Shown one piece after another: positions 52,707 through 61,464 of a stretch of DNA of 64,000 nt. The notes beneath the pieces were generated by a model, which was given only the letters and a program-made list of their open reading frames with translations, did not search any database and had not been told where the DNA came from. How positions within the stretch are numbered: the first letter of the stretch is position 1; each line of letters opens with the position of its first letter. The stretch covers positions 124,001-188,000 of the forward strand of contig NZ_CWGJ01000001.1 in NCBI RefSeq assembly GCF_900000175.1, given 5' to 3'. Position numbers and translations under genes: made by a program. This DNA is from Estrella lausannensis. Its GTDB lineage: Bacteria; Chlamydiota; Chlamydiia; Chlamydiales; Criblamydiaceae.

Positions 52707-54644
52707 ATGATGATCAAACTGAAGGATAGATCTCCCGTCGACCTGCCGGAAGGGTCGACAGCGAAGGAGCTGGCTGATTTACTGAACCTGAAAGGACCTG
52801 AACAAGCTCTTGCCTGTGTGCTGAACGGCACCGTCACGGATCTGTCCACCCCTCTTAAGGAAGGCGATGACATCCATTTCCTAAGTTTCGATGAAGCCAA
52901 GGGTAAAGAAGTGTTTTGGCACACTTCGGCGCACGTGCTCGCCCAGGCAATCCTTAGAATCTGGCCCGATGCCAAGCCGACTATCGGCCCTCCTATAGAA
53001 AACGGCTTTTACTACGATTTTGCCGACCTGACCATCTCTGATGAAGACTTCGTCAAAATTGAGAAGGAGATGGAGGCGATCGTCAAGGAAAACTACATTT
53101 CCAAAAAAGAGACCTTCAAAGACAAAAAAGCGGCGAAGGAAGCGTTTGCAAACAACCCCTACAAGATGGAGCTGATCGACAGTTTTGAGGAAGGCAGCCC
53201 CTTAACAGGATACCGTCAGGGTGAATTTTTCGACCTCTGCCGTGGACCGCACCTCTTCAACCTGGGAAAAATCAAAGCCATCAAGCTGCTCAAGACTTCG
53301 GGCGCTTACTGGAGGGGAGACTCGGAAAAAGAGATGCTGACACGCGTCTACGCCATTTCTTTCCCCGACAGAAAGATGCTGAAGAGCTATCTTGAGATGC
53401 TGGAGGAGGCCAAGAAACGCGATCACAAGATTTTAGGCCCTAAACTGGACCTCTTCTCGCTTAAGGAAGAAGCTCCCGGGATGCCTTTTATCCACCCCAA
53501 AGGGATGATCATCTGGAAAGAGTTGCAAAACTTCATCGGTGAACTTTTGGCTGAAAGAGGTTACATCGAAATCAAAACCCCGACGATGATGTCGAAAGAG
53601 CTTTGGGAACGCTCGGGGCACTGGAAGAACTATCGCGAGAATATGTTCACCTCCGAGATCGAGAAAAGGGAATTTGCCATCAAGCCCATGAACTGTCCGG
53701 GCGGCATGCTCTTTTACAGAAGCAAAATGCACAGCTTCCGCGATCTTCCCTTAAGGGTTGCCGAAATCGGCAACGTGCACCGCTATGAACCCTCGGGATC
53801 GCTCTCGGGTCTTTTCCGCTGCCGCTCTTTCCACCAAGACGATGCGCACATCTTCATGAAGCCGGAAGATATTCAGGGCGAGATCCAGGGGATTCTTAAG
53901 CTGGCCGATCTCATCTATTCCTCATTTGGACTTGAGTATCGCCTTGAGCTCTCGACACGCCCTGAAAAAGGCACGATCGGAACGGATGAAGAGTGGGAGA
54001 CGGCGACTCAAGGTTTGAAAGGTGCGTTAGACGCCTCCGGGAGAAGCTATCGCATCAACGAAGGCGATGGTGCTTTCTACGGACCGAAGATTGACTTCCA
54101 TATCCGCGATGCTCTGGGAAGAACATGGCAGTGTGGAACGGTGCAGCTGGACATGGCTTTACCCGAACGCTTCGAGCTGGAATACGTCGCAGGAGACGGC
54201 ATGAGAAAACGACCGGTGATGCTCCACAGAGCCCTCTTTGGATCCATTGAGCGTTTCTTCGGTATCCTGATCGAACATTTCGCCGGCAAGTTTCCTCTCT
54301 GGATCTCTCCGAGACAGATCCGCATCCTGACCGTCGCCGACAGACACAACGACTACGCGCATCAACTGAGAGAAATCCTCTTTAAAGAGCGTTTCCAGGT
54401 TGAAGTGGACGACTCTCCGGAATCGGTCGGCAAGAAAGTGCGCTCGGCGCAGCTCGACCAGGTCAACTACATCCTGACAGTTGGAGACAAGGAAGTGGAG
54501 AACAGAACGGTCGCGCTGAGGACTCGGGATAACGTCGTCCATGGCGAACTCGAACTGCAATCCTTCGTCAACACCCTGATCCAGGAGAAGAGATCGAGAG
54601 CGCTTATCTCTCCTTATTCTGCTGAAGAAAAAGCAGCCAACTAG
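52707..54644 (+). CDS. thrS: Threonyl-tRNA synthetase
   Basis: It charges tRNA-Thr. The domains are in the standard order over 645 residues: TGS (1-60), editing domain with HTSAH (His72, His76) and DLCRGPHL, class II catalytic core (about 245-530) with the zinc Cys in PMNCPGGMLFY, motif 2 FRCRSFHQDDAHIF and motif 3 MLHRALFGSIERFFG, and the anticodon-binding domain (to 645). ATGATG start; AGGAAG lies upstream. It is followed 7 bases later by parA, as in Chlamydia. I see no T-box leader. Confidence 0.97.
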   Translation: MMIKLKDRSPVDLPEGSTAKELADLLNLKGPEQALACVLNGTVTDLSTPLKEGDDIHFLSFDEAKGKEVFWHTSAHVLAQAILRIWPDAKPTIGPPIENGFYYDFADLTISDEDFVKIEKEMEAIVKENYISKKETFKDKKAAKEAFANNPYKMELIDSFEEGSPLTGYRQGEFFDLCRGPHLFNLGKIKAIKLLKTSGAYWRGDSEKEMLTRVYAISFPDRKMLKSYLEMLEEAKKRDHKILGPKLDLFSLKEEAPGMPFIHPKGMIIWKELQNFIGELLAERGYIEIKTPTMMSKELWERSGHWKNYRENMFTSEIEKREFAIKPMNCPGGMLFYRSKMHSFRDLPLRVAEIGNVHRYEPSGSLSGLFRCRSFHQDDAHIFMKPEDIQGEIQGILKLADLIYSSFGLEYRLELSTRPEKGTIGTDEEWETATQGLKGALDASGRSYRINEGDGAFYGPKIDFHIRDALGRTWQCGTVQLDMALPERFELEYVAGDGMRKRPVMLHRALFGSIERFFGILIEHFAGKFPLWISPRQIRILTVADRHNDYAHQLREILFKERFQVEVDDSPESVGKKVRSAQLDQVNYILTVGDKEVENRTVALRTRDNVVHGELELQSFVNTLIQEKRSRALISPYSAEEKAAN

Positions 54645-54651
54645 GAGCGAT

Positions 54652-55419
54652 ATGAAGAGAAGTAAGATCATTTCCGTTTGCAGCTTCAAAGGCGGAACGG
54701 CGAAAACATCGACGGCGCTCCACTTTGGGGCGTCGCTTGCCAAGCACCACAAAAAAAAAGTGCTTTTAGTCGACTTTGACGCCCAGGCCAACCTGACTTC
54801 GGGCCTCGGCTTCGATCCTGATGAGCACGACAGCATGGCTGAAGTGCTGAAGCGGAAGAAGGGCCTCCCCGAGGTCATCAAAAAGACCGCTGTGAAGAAC
54901 TTAGACATCGTTCCGGCAGACACTTGGCTCGAAAGGGTTGAAGTCACAGAACCTCTTGCCTGCGACCGCTACTCGCACGAAATTCTAAGGGATATCTTAA
55001 AAGATGCCGATTACGACTTCGTCATCATCGATACTCCTCCCTCTCTTTGCTGGTTGACAGAGTCTGCCTTGATCGCCTCTCAACACACTTTGATCTGCGC
55101 AACACCTGAGTTCTACAGCATCAAAGGGCTCGAGCGCCTTTCCCAGTTCATCAAGAGCTTAGGAGAGCGCCACCCTCTGAACGTGCTGGGGGTTCTACTC
55201 TCTTTTTGGAATATCAGGGGCAAAAACAATAAGGCTTTTTTAGATGTTATTGAAGCCACATTCCCGAACAAGACTTTGAAGCCCAAGATCCGACGCGATA
55301 TCGCCGTATCCGAGGCTGCCATCTTGGGCAAACCGCTCTTTGAAACCGATCCTGATTGCCGTGCCGCTGAAGATTTCAGGGACGTCACCAAAGCTCTTCT
55401 TTCAAACCTCAAAGAATAG
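54652..55419 (+). CDS. parA: ParA-family partitioning ATPase
   Basis: A 255-residue ParA/Soj ATPase. The deviant Walker A box is FKGGTAKTSTALHFG, with VLLVDFDAQANLTSGLGFDP (A') and FVIIDTPPSLCWLTESALIA (Walker B). The thrS - parA - pGP6-like order is what I remember for chlamydial chromosomes, where this gene is related to the plasmid ParA (pGP5). Its partner may be the next gene; no ParB gene is seen here. The next start lies 10 bases after the stop. Confidence 0.92.
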   Translation: MKRSKIISVCSFKGGTAKTSTALHFGASLAKHHKKKVLLVDFDAQANLTSGLGFDPDEHDSMAEVLKRKKGLPEVIKKTAVKNLDIVPADTWLERVEVTEPLACDRYSHEILRDILKDADYDFVIIDTPPSLCWLTESALIASQHTLICATPEFYSIKGLERLSQFIKSLGERHPLNVLGVLLSFWNIRGKNNKAFLDVIEATFPNKTLKPKIRRDIAVSEAAILGKPLFETDPDCRAAEDFRDVTKALLSNLKE

Positions 55420-55429
55420 GGGATCAATC

Positions 55430-56164
55430 ATGAAGCGCATGGAAGAGATCCTGGCGAGCCGCCTCAAGAAAAAAGAGACGCAAAGCAAAATGGAAGAGAT
55501 GGTGAGGAAATCCTCTCAAGGGGAGCTCACAAGCTTTTCCGGCATTTTCCACACAGTCGAGTTGACCGAAGGGGAAAAGCTGAAGCTTGAGGAGATCTTA
55601 AGTGTTCACGCTGGGGACGGTGAGAATATCTCCGAGGATTTGAAGAGGCTGAGCTCCATCACGTCCGAAGTGAAAGCGATCACAACGCAAGCGATACTGC
55701 TCCATGGCGAGCGCATCAAAAAGGCGCAAGATCTTTTAAAGAGATACAAAGAAGGCGCCTTCACCGCCTGGCTGATCGCGACTTATGGCAACCGCCAGAC
55801 CCCCTATAACTTTTTGCAGTATTATGAGTTTGTCGAACGAATTCCTCCCCAGCTGAAGATGCAGGTCGACAAAATGCCGAAACAAGCCGTCTACACTCTA
55901 GCAAGCCGCAACGGCCCTCAGGAGATGAAAGAAAAGCTCGTGCTCGAGTGGAAAGGGGAGTCCAAGGAAAACCTGCTCCGCGCCATCCGCGAGATGTTCC
56001 CGCTTTCAGAGACCGACAAAAGAGCTGCCTCTCCGGCTGATGGGGTCATCTCTTCCCTGCAAAAAACACTGCAGCAGCTAAAACGAGGCGTCCGTCTCAA
56101 AGAGAAAGAAAAGAATGTCATCTTAGCCCTTGTCGAATCGATTCGGGAAGTTGTAGAAGACTAA
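55430..56164 (+). CDS. pGP6-D-like protein (chromosomal homologue of a chlamydial plasmid protein)
   Basis: A 244-residue helical protein without named domain. MKRMEEILASRLKKKETQSK, the central AFTAWLIATYGNRQTPYNFL and YEFVERIPPQLKMQVDKMPK resemble, from memory, chlamydial pGP6-D and its chromosomal homologue next to thrS. Its role is unknown; location beside parA suggests partitioning or replication control. GGGGA seven bases before the ATG; the frame is open upstream inside parA. A terminator-like hairpin follows. Confidence 0.78.
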   Translation: MKRMEEILASRLKKKETQSKMEEMVRKSSQGELTSFSGIFHTVELTEGEKLKLEEILSVHAGDGENISEDLKRLSSITSEVKAITTQAILLHGERIKKAQDLLKRYKEGAFTAWLIATYGNRQTPYNFLQYYEFVERIPPQLKMQVDKMPKQAVYTLASRNGPQEMKEKLVLEWKGESKENLLRAIREMFPLSETDKRAASPADGVISSLQKTLQQLKRGVRLKEKEKNVILALVESIREVVED

Positions 56165-56510
56165 AGAATAGAGAGGAGGGCCCTCTAGGGAAGAGAATAT
56201 GGATTCTTGCGCCCCTCCTCTTTTCACCTGGTTCACCTCCCCCTCGACACAATCTCATCTTTGAAATGAAAAGCGAAGGCTCCGGCAGCTGCAAAAATCC
56301 GTTTCTCAGAAAGCCCTAACCGGAAGTGCTGATCGTCTCTCCAGAGAGGCATGAGAGTGGACTCTTGAACCCACCCAGGCGTCTTAGCCACTTCATCACT
56401 TAAGCTGATTTACCGATCGATGACACGCCCCGGGCGTCTTTCAGATTTTCCGTGGTGAATAATTCCAAGACCGATCATGATGGCAAAAAAAATCAGACAG
56501 GATCTTTCAT
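56165..56510. other. 346-base gap between pGP6-like gene and tatA
   Basis: It starts with a terminator-like hairpin (56172-56221). The rest is moderately GC-rich with no long frame and no repeat element; I cannot identify an RNA or pseudogene in it. The tatA promoter should be in its second half. Confidence 0.55.
56172..56221 (+). terminator. Terminator-like hairpin after the pGP6-like gene
   Basis: AGAGGAGGG (56172-56180) pairs with CCCTCCTCT (56213-56221), followed by TTT. The loop is long (32 bases), so efficiency is uncertain. Confidence 0.6.
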
Positions 56511-56714
56511 ATGCTCGGCACAGGCGAATTGATCGTTATTCTTTGCATCGTTCTTCTTCTGTTCGGCGGAAAAAAACTTCCTGAGGTCGCCAAAAGCCTC
56601 GGACAGGGAATACGCGAATTTAAAAAAGCGGCGGCGGGGGAAGACTCCTCCTCAGGCTCTTGCGGGGGAGACTGCAGCTCCTGCCCTAATAAGGAACCTC
56701 CAACAAAAGAGTAA
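56511..56714 (+). CDS. tatA: TatA/E-family subunit with Cys-rich tail
   Basis: The 67-residue protein has the TatA membrane helix ([20 protein letters not shown]), the [20 protein letters not shown] hinge and amphipathic helix, then an unusual C-terminus with four cysteines ([11 protein letters not shown]). TatA forms the pore for folded proteins in the twin-arginine pathway. The Cys tail is not part of ordinary TatA and may bind metal or form disulfides. tatC follows 17 bases later; no tatB is seen, so TatA may serve both roles. Confidence 0.9.
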   Translation: MLGTGELIVILCIVLLLFGGKKLPEVAKSLGQGIREFKKAAAGEDSSSGSCGGDCSSCPNKEPPTKE

Positions 56715-56731
56715 GGGCTTAAAGTCCACCG

Positions 56732-57643
56732 ATGGCAGACGAACCCCTCAGCGCATCCACTCTGGACTCGGTAGCAGTCCATGTCCGCGATCTAAGAAAA
56801 ACAGTCATTGCAACCTTGGTTGCCCTCTTGGTCGGTTTTATCCTGGCGATGCCGCTTGCTTCCCCTTTCATTCAGCTACTGAAAAAACCTGCCGAGGGTA
56901 GTCTCGCCTTTGAAAAGACAACGAGGCAAAGGGCTATAAACCGCGGTGCTTCGGCAATCTACCTTCCCCTCCCCTCCGGTAGCATCCCCCTCAGTTTCTC
57001 TCAAGGAGTTCAAGAGACGAACGAGGGTTATTTCATTCCTCCGGGGGGCGAGCTCCTTTTTGAAAAGCAGGAGTCGTTGCCGAGCTTCATCCTCCTCGGA
57101 CCCATCCAAGGCTTTAGTGTCTTGATGAAGTGCGCCCTTTTTCTGGGGGCCTGCCTGAGCTCCCCGTTTTGGCTGATGTCACTGTGGAACTTTATCTCAC
57201 CAGGCCTTATGGAGCATGAAAAGCGGGTCATCATCCCCTTTTTCACCCTCTCCCTCCTCTTTTTTGCCCTCGGCGCTCTCTTTGGATACTTTTGCATTAT
57301 CCCTCCGGCGCTCTCCTACCTAGACACGGTCGGCGGAGAGATCGGATCCAATCTCTGGACCCTGCCCCTCTACCTCGAATTTTGCCTCTTTATCCTCTTC
57401 GGCAGCGGCATCGCTTTCGAGATGTTTTTCCTCTTGGCGCTGCTGATCCATTTCGAAGTTCTCTCCTATGAGACCCTCGCTTCCTCCCGCAGGGCGGTTA
57501 TTGTCGCCTGTTTTATCCTGGGGGCTCTCTTGACTCCCCCGGATGTGTTCACCCAGTTTATGCTGGCCCTTCCCCTATGGCTCCTCTTTGAAATCTGCGT
57601 GTTTTACGCCTTTTTAAAACAAAAGAACCAGAAAATAATATAA
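56732..57643 (+). CDS. tatC: TatC twin-arginine translocase subunit
   Basis: TatC recognises twin-arginine signal peptides in the inner membrane. The 303-residue protein has six hydrophobic segments; HVRDLRKTVIATLVALLVGF stands in place of the usual HLxELRxR start, and SPFWLMSLWNFISPGLMEHE and LLTPPDVFTQFMLALPLWLL match the conserved F-x-x-P-G-L and late P-D motifs. A ~60-residue insert in the first periplasmic loop (about 48-110) makes it longer than the ~250-residue norm. Confidence 0.92.
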   Translation: MADEPLSASTLDSVAVHVRDLRKTVIATLVALLVGFILAMPLASPFIQLLKKPAEGSLAFEKTTRQRAINRGASAIYLPLPSGSIPLSFSQGVQETNEGYFIPPGGELLFEKQESLPSFILLGPIQGFSVLMKCALFLGACLSSPFWLMSLWNFISPGLMEHEKRVIIPFFTLSLLFFALGALFGYFCIIPPALSYLDTVGGEIGSNLWTLPLYLEFCLFILFGSGIAFEMFFLLALLIHFEVLSYETLASSRRAVIVACFILGALLTPPDVFTQFMLALPLWLLFEICVFYAFLKQKNQKII

Positions 57644-57761
57644 ATTATTGTTTTTTTTAATTATAATATAATTAGAGTCACGTATTTACTTTTACAACAC
57701 TCATTGTATTGTTAATCCTTCAACCTCAAATCCTTAAGTTTTATTAAGGAAGGAGGGAGGT

Positions 57762-58166
57762 ATGGTTGTTGAGAGCGAGTTAAAGAAGATCTATCAAGAC
57801 ATTAAAACCCATGAGCAGGCCCAGTTTTTCCTGTGCGGCTCGGATATCACGGTTCGTGTTTTTGATGGTGCTTCGAAAATTGCTTTCGTATCGCCTATCT
57901 ATTTTGGCGGCAACTATATCCCCAAAAGCGTGAGGGAGGGGATTAAGAGAAACCCGCCATTTGAAAAGCTTCAGCTGATCAAGACATATCTTTCTGTGGA
58001 TGAACCTGAGTACCGCATCTTTTTAAACTACATCGGCAGTACCGAAGAGCTTAACCAGATGAGACTGCAGCAGCTACTCGATGAATTCGAGCATCTCGCC
58101 GATGAGTGGAGAATTTACCTCGACGAGCAAGACAAAAACGACTTGATCTACGTCCGCCAGCTTTAG
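57762..58166 (+). CDS. Unknown 134-residue protein
   Basis: A very strong ribosome site (AAGGAAGGAGGGAGG) and a clean frame support a real gene. The protein is soluble, with strands in the first half (ITVRVFDGASKIAFVSPIYF) and a helical, acidic C-terminus (LQQLLDEFEHLADEWRIYLD). I do not recognise it. Upstream is a short AT-rich promoter-like stretch; downstream an inverted copy of the main repeat. Confidence 0.7.
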   Translation: MVVESELKKIYQDIKTHEQAQFFLCGSDITVRVFDGASKIAFVSPIYFGGNYIPKSVREGIKRNPPFEKLQLIKTYLSVDEPEYRIFLNYIGSTEELNQMRLQQLLDEFEHLADEWRIYLDEQDKNDLIYVRQL

Positions 58167-58200
58167 AGACAGCTCTTAGATTTACCCTGCATCAGCCTTA

Positions 58201-58239
58201 TGCCGAAAGTGTACAAAATGGTTTTTGACACTTTCGGCA
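58201..58239. repeat. Dispersed palindromic element, copy 11 (between convergent genes)
   Basis: TGCCGAAAGTG (58201-58211) pairs with CACTTTCGGCA (58229-58239); the inner part is diverged. Lies between the 134-residue gene and a small leftward gene and may end both transcripts. Confidence 0.85.
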
Positions 58240-58251
58240 AAGTTCACGTTC

Positions 58252-58476
58252 TTATTCTTTTTTGTGCTGCGCGAAGACTTTTTTATACTCTTCTTCCAAG
58301 TCGGCCGCTATCTGCCGGAAGGTATGAAATGTCTTTTCAGCCGATTCCATCGCTTCATGGCAGGAGGAGACGATCAACTCCTCGAGCTTCACGGGATCTA
58401 AAAATTCCTCTGTGAGCTCACGCAGCTTATTTTCTTTCGCTTTCAGTGAAAGCTCATGAATGGGCGGCTCTTCCAT
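58252..58476 (-). CDS. Small unknown helical protein
   Basis: A 74-residue, charged, all-helical protein (LKAKENKLRELTEEFL, FRQIAADLEEEYKKVF) with one Cys-His (SSCHEAME). The ATG at 58476 has a strong AAGGAGGAG site; the longer frame is not used. It starts 28 bases after the stop of the FG-GAP gene on the same strand, so probably the same transcript. No family recognised. Confidence 0.65.
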   Translation of the reverse strand: MEEPPIHELSLKAKENKLRELTEEFLDPVKLEELIVSSCHEAMESAEKTFHTFRQIAADLEEEYKKVFAQHKKE

Positions 58477-58504
58477 GATCTCTCCTCCTTGCAGCCAACT
58501 GGCT

Positions 58505-60058
58505 CTATTTTCTCTTATACAAGACCACCTTGCCATTGTTCAAAGGGAAAGGTGTAACCACCAACGGAAGTCCCACGTTTAAAAAGGTAACAGCCGCTGT
58601 AAACGATCCTGTCCCTCCGGCGACGTAATCCCCATTTTGCGCGATCCCGAAGCCAAAAAAGTCCTTCGCGGCACCGCTTGGATCAAACAGCGTGTCTTTA
58701 TGTTCCCAGCGGTCTTTATGGAATTTATACACTAAAATAGCCCCTTGGTTCACCTGACCTTCCGGACCGACGTGCAAAGGATCTGATATCAGGACCGTAT
58801 CTTTCCTCAAACTAATGTTGATCAGGCTGGTTCCCTGAGTTGTGGGATCATCGGAAAATACCTTCTGCTGACGGACAAGGGACGCGTCTTTTCCGCTGCC
58901 GCTGATAGAGTAAAAGTAGGCAGCTCCCGAAAGAGTTGTTGAACCATTCGGAGCGGCAGCCTCAAAGCAGGCGCCGATAACAGCCCAGTATTTATTGAGG
59001 GCCAATGCGCAGCCGAACCCGTCTCCAATGCTCACCGGACCTGTGATAAACGGTGAGAAGAACGGTCCCAGGGTAATCGCCGTCCCTGTTTGCTGATCGC
59101 CGGAAACAGTTTGCAAATGGTGCCATTCCTTGTCGTGAAAATGGTATAGAAAGACGGAGCTGTTAGGGCTCGAAGGAAGAGGAGGCACTGGTACCGGGAG
59201 GGAAACGGCAGTAAATTCCAAGCGCGGCGTTTGGGCCACCACCCCGTTGCTGATCAGCGCCATGTCTTCATAGAGCGCCACTTGAGCACCAAAGGCATCG
59301 TTAGCAACAGATCCAGCCGGATTTGTGATTTTTTGAAACAGCTCCCACTCTCCTTTGCTGGAAGAGAGGTGAAAAGCGTAAACTGCGCCGGAGTTCATGA
59401 GAGGCTGATTCTCCGCATCTAAGTTTTGCTGATACTGAGCAGCTACTAAAAGCAGCCCATGTGCCAGATCAACGCTGAAGTTAAAGCCAAAGGAAGCGCC
59501 CTGCTGGAAGATCTGTGCTGGAATCACGGGATTTAAAGAGGCGGGGTTTGCTGGGGTCAGGTCTTCCAATCCCGGGGTGTTTCTGTCGAGCGTCTGCCTC
59601 AGCTTCCACTCTCCGTCCTCGAGATGATAAATCAGAAGCGCTCCGGTGAAATCTGCCTGGGATGGATCGGTATTGCCTAAGGGAGTTCCCGGCGCCGATA
59701 CAAACAGCCACTTGCCGTGGGTTTGCAGATCAAGCAAGCCCAGATGGTCGCCTATCCCGCCTGTCTCGAGAATCTGCTTGTTCTCAAACTGCGATCCTTT
59801 TTTCTTGTAATAATAGACAGCACCGGGAATCACTGTTCCCTCAGGTTCTGCAACGCTTTCCGTCACGAAAAGCCAATCTTTATCTTCGTGTAATGTCACC
59901 GTGTTGCCAAACCCATCGCCCAAGGTGGGGCTTCCCGGGATGACCGCCGTAAAAGTCTGCACTGGGACATAAGACTCTCCAGCCAAGCGCTCATGACCCG
60001 CGCTCATCAGGAACAAACAAAAAACGCTCAACGCGAGCTTTTTAATTTTCGGATACAT
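58505..60058 (-). CDS. Exported FG-GAP repeat (beta-propeller) protein
   Basis: A 517-residue protein with a signal peptide (KKLALSVFCLFLMSAGHERL). The rest has about seven repeats of the FG-GAP type, each with (G/A)-x-x-F-G followed by a strand: LGDGFGNTVTLHEDKDWLFV, GASFGFNFSVDLAHGLLLVA, NDAFGAQVALYEDMALIS, GDGFGCALALNKYWAVIGA, KDFFGFGIAQNGDYVAGG. Such repeats fold as a beta-propeller like the integrin alpha head. Surface adhesion is possible but unproven. Confidence 0.82.
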   Translation of the reverse strand: MYPKIKKLALSVFCLFLMSAGHERLAGESYVPVQTFTAVIPGSPTLGDGFGNTVTLHEDKDWLFVTESVAEPEGTVIPGAVYYYKKKGSQFENKQILETGGIGDHLGLLDLQTHGKWLFVSAPGTPLGNTDPSQADFTGALLIYHLEDGEWKLRQTLDRNTPGLEDLTPANPASLNPVIPAQIFQQGASFGFNFSVDLAHGLLLVAAQYQQNLDAENQPLMNSGAVYAFHLSSSKGEWELFQKITNPAGSVANDAFGAQVALYEDMALISNGVVAQTPRLEFTAVSLPVPVPPLPSSPNSSVFLYHFHDKEWHHLQTVSGDQQTGTAITLGPFFSPFITGPVSIGDGFGCALALNKYWAVIGACFEAAAPNGSTTLSGAAYFYSISGSGKDASLVRQQKVFSDDPTTQGTSLINISLRKDTVLISDPLHVGPEGQVNQGAILVYKFHKDRWEHKDTLFDPSGAAKDFFGFGIAQNGDYVAGGTGSFTAAVTFLNVGLPLVVTPFPLNNGKVVLYKRK

Positions 60059-60258
60059 GAAACACCCCTTGCTTTGCTAAAAATCATCTAAGATCCCTTT
60101 TATTCCTTTTTTTTCTAAAGTCAAGAAAAATAAAAAAACAGCTAAGACCCAGGAATGCTAAAAGATAATCTATTGCTTTATTTGCACCATGTGAATATGG
60201 ATAGGATAAGATCAAAAAACCAACACAAGAGAAAATTTTCTCGGTAAAGGAAGTTAAT

Positions 60259-60900
60259 ATGAAGAATCGTTCCGTACTGTGGTTGTTTTTACTACTATCC
60301 ACAGCCCTTTTTTCCTCGGGGAAAGCTGCCGCATCCAACTGCTGCTACGACCCCTGCGCCTCCTACGATGAGTGCAATTTCTGGGATGGCATGTATGGCG
60401 GTGTAAGCGGAGGAGCCAACTTCCTTCATGCTTCCTCTAAAGATCACATGAAATTGGATGCCGACGTCGGGTATGCGGTGGGATTTCAGCTAGGCTATCG
60501 CTTCTGCCAAGGTATCCGCGCCGAATTTGAGGGCGTCTACCGTTACAATAAAATCGACCACATTTCCTTCCTTGGCGCCCATATTGACTCTGACGGCCAT
60601 GTCAGAAGCATGTCCTATATGGCAAACGCGCTTTATGAAATCCCTTTTAACTGGTGCGGACTGTGCCTGTTTCCCTATCTTGGAGGGGGTATCGGCTATA
60701 CTCACCAAAAAATTAAGGCGACGGACTTTGACTTAGCTGTCGAAGGAACCCGTAGCGGATTTGCCTGGCAGGTCATCGGCGGCGTGGGCTATTGGATCAC
60801 TTCCAACTGGGACGTCGGCGTAGAATACCGCTACTTCAAGGGGGGCGCAAGCTTCGTGAACAACCAGACGGCACAATTAAAACTCACCTACCACTTTTAA
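60259..60900 (+). CDS. Small outer membrane beta-barrel protein
   Basis: A 213-residue protein with a signal peptide (NRSVLWLFLLLSTALFSSGK, cleavage near AAA/S) and an eight-strand barrel of the OmpX/Opa-like porin family: WDGMYGGVSGGANFLHASSK, VGYAVGFQLGYRFCQGIRAE, LFPYLGGGIGYTHQKIKA, WDVGVEYRYFKGG and the terminal TYHF. Cysteines after the signal (SNCCYDPCASYDECNF) could form disulfides in the chlamydial envelope. Role unknown. Confidence 0.83.
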   Translation: MKNRSVLWLFLLLSTALFSSGKAAASNCCYDPCASYDECNFWDGMYGGVSGGANFLHASSKDHMKLDADVGYAVGFQLGYRFCQGIRAEFEGVYRYNKIDHISFLGAHIDSDGHVRSMSYMANALYEIPFNWCGLCLFPYLGGGIGYTHQKIKATDFDLAVEGTRSGFAWQVIGGVGYWITSNWDVGVEYRYFKGGASFVNNQTAQLKLTYHF

Positions 60901-60903
60901 CCG

Positions 60904-61380
60904 TCAGATTGGCCTCGCCATTTTGAAATTGATCAACTTGATACCCTTTATCTCCACTGTTTGCTGGTAAAGGGTATCAAAGCCCATCCTCTCAAAAAAC
61001 GGCTTGGCTGTGATGCTCACCTCGGCGAAAAGGCGGGGTATGCTGTTGCGGACAGCCTCCTGAGTAATAGCCTCCATCAACGCCTTCCCAACCCCTCTTC
61101 CTAAAAACTGATGGTGGCAATAGAAACAATCGATGTGGCCATCCGGCTCAAATTCCGCAAATCCGACAGCCTGCCCGTCAATCAGCGCCACAAAAGGGTT
61201 AGTCTTTGCAAATTTTTCTCCCCACCTGGCAGCGTCTAAGCTCTTGGGGGGCGCCCAGGCATCGATCTGTTCTTTTGTGTAGTCTCGGCTGTTTACAGTG
61301 TGGATCGTGTTGTAATAAATCTCTGCCAATGCGGCAGCGTCATGCGGCTCGTAGCGGCGGACCAAAACACATTTCTTCAT
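60904..61380 (-). CDS. GNAT-family acetyltransferase
   Basis: A 158-residue single-domain GNAT: VRRYEPHDAAALAEIYYNTI at the start, FVALIDGQAVGFAEFEPDGH (beta strands), and the acetyl-CoA loop HHQFLGRGVGKALMEAI. FFERMGFDTLYQQTVEIKGI ends the fold. Substrate unknown. The ATG at 61380 was chosen over one nine codons upstream. Part of this gene is duplicated in decayed form at ~63568. Confidence 0.85.
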   Translation of the reverse strand: MKKCVLVRRYEPHDAAALAEIYYNTIHTVNSRDYTKEQIDAWAPPKSLDAARWGEKFAKTNPFVALIDGQAVGFAEFEPDGHIDCFYCHHQFLGRGVGKALMEAITQEAVRNSIPRLFAEVSITAKPFFERMGFDTLYQQTVEIKGIKLINFKMARPI

Positions 61381-61464
61381 AGCATTCCATGGGTAGTTTC
61401 TGTACAAGAAAGATAATGCAGAACAAATTTTTTAAGACGATATAACATTCACTACAGATTCCCT

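Noticed and set aside
56222-56510. Small RNA or gene remnant between the pGP6-like gene and tatA
   Set aside because: Some short palindromes are present, but no fold or frame stands out enough to call.
3002-58239. Possible CRISPR array from repeated ATACCGAAAGTGTCTC units
   Set aside because: Copies are kilobases apart, inverted, not regularly spaced, and no cas genes are present.
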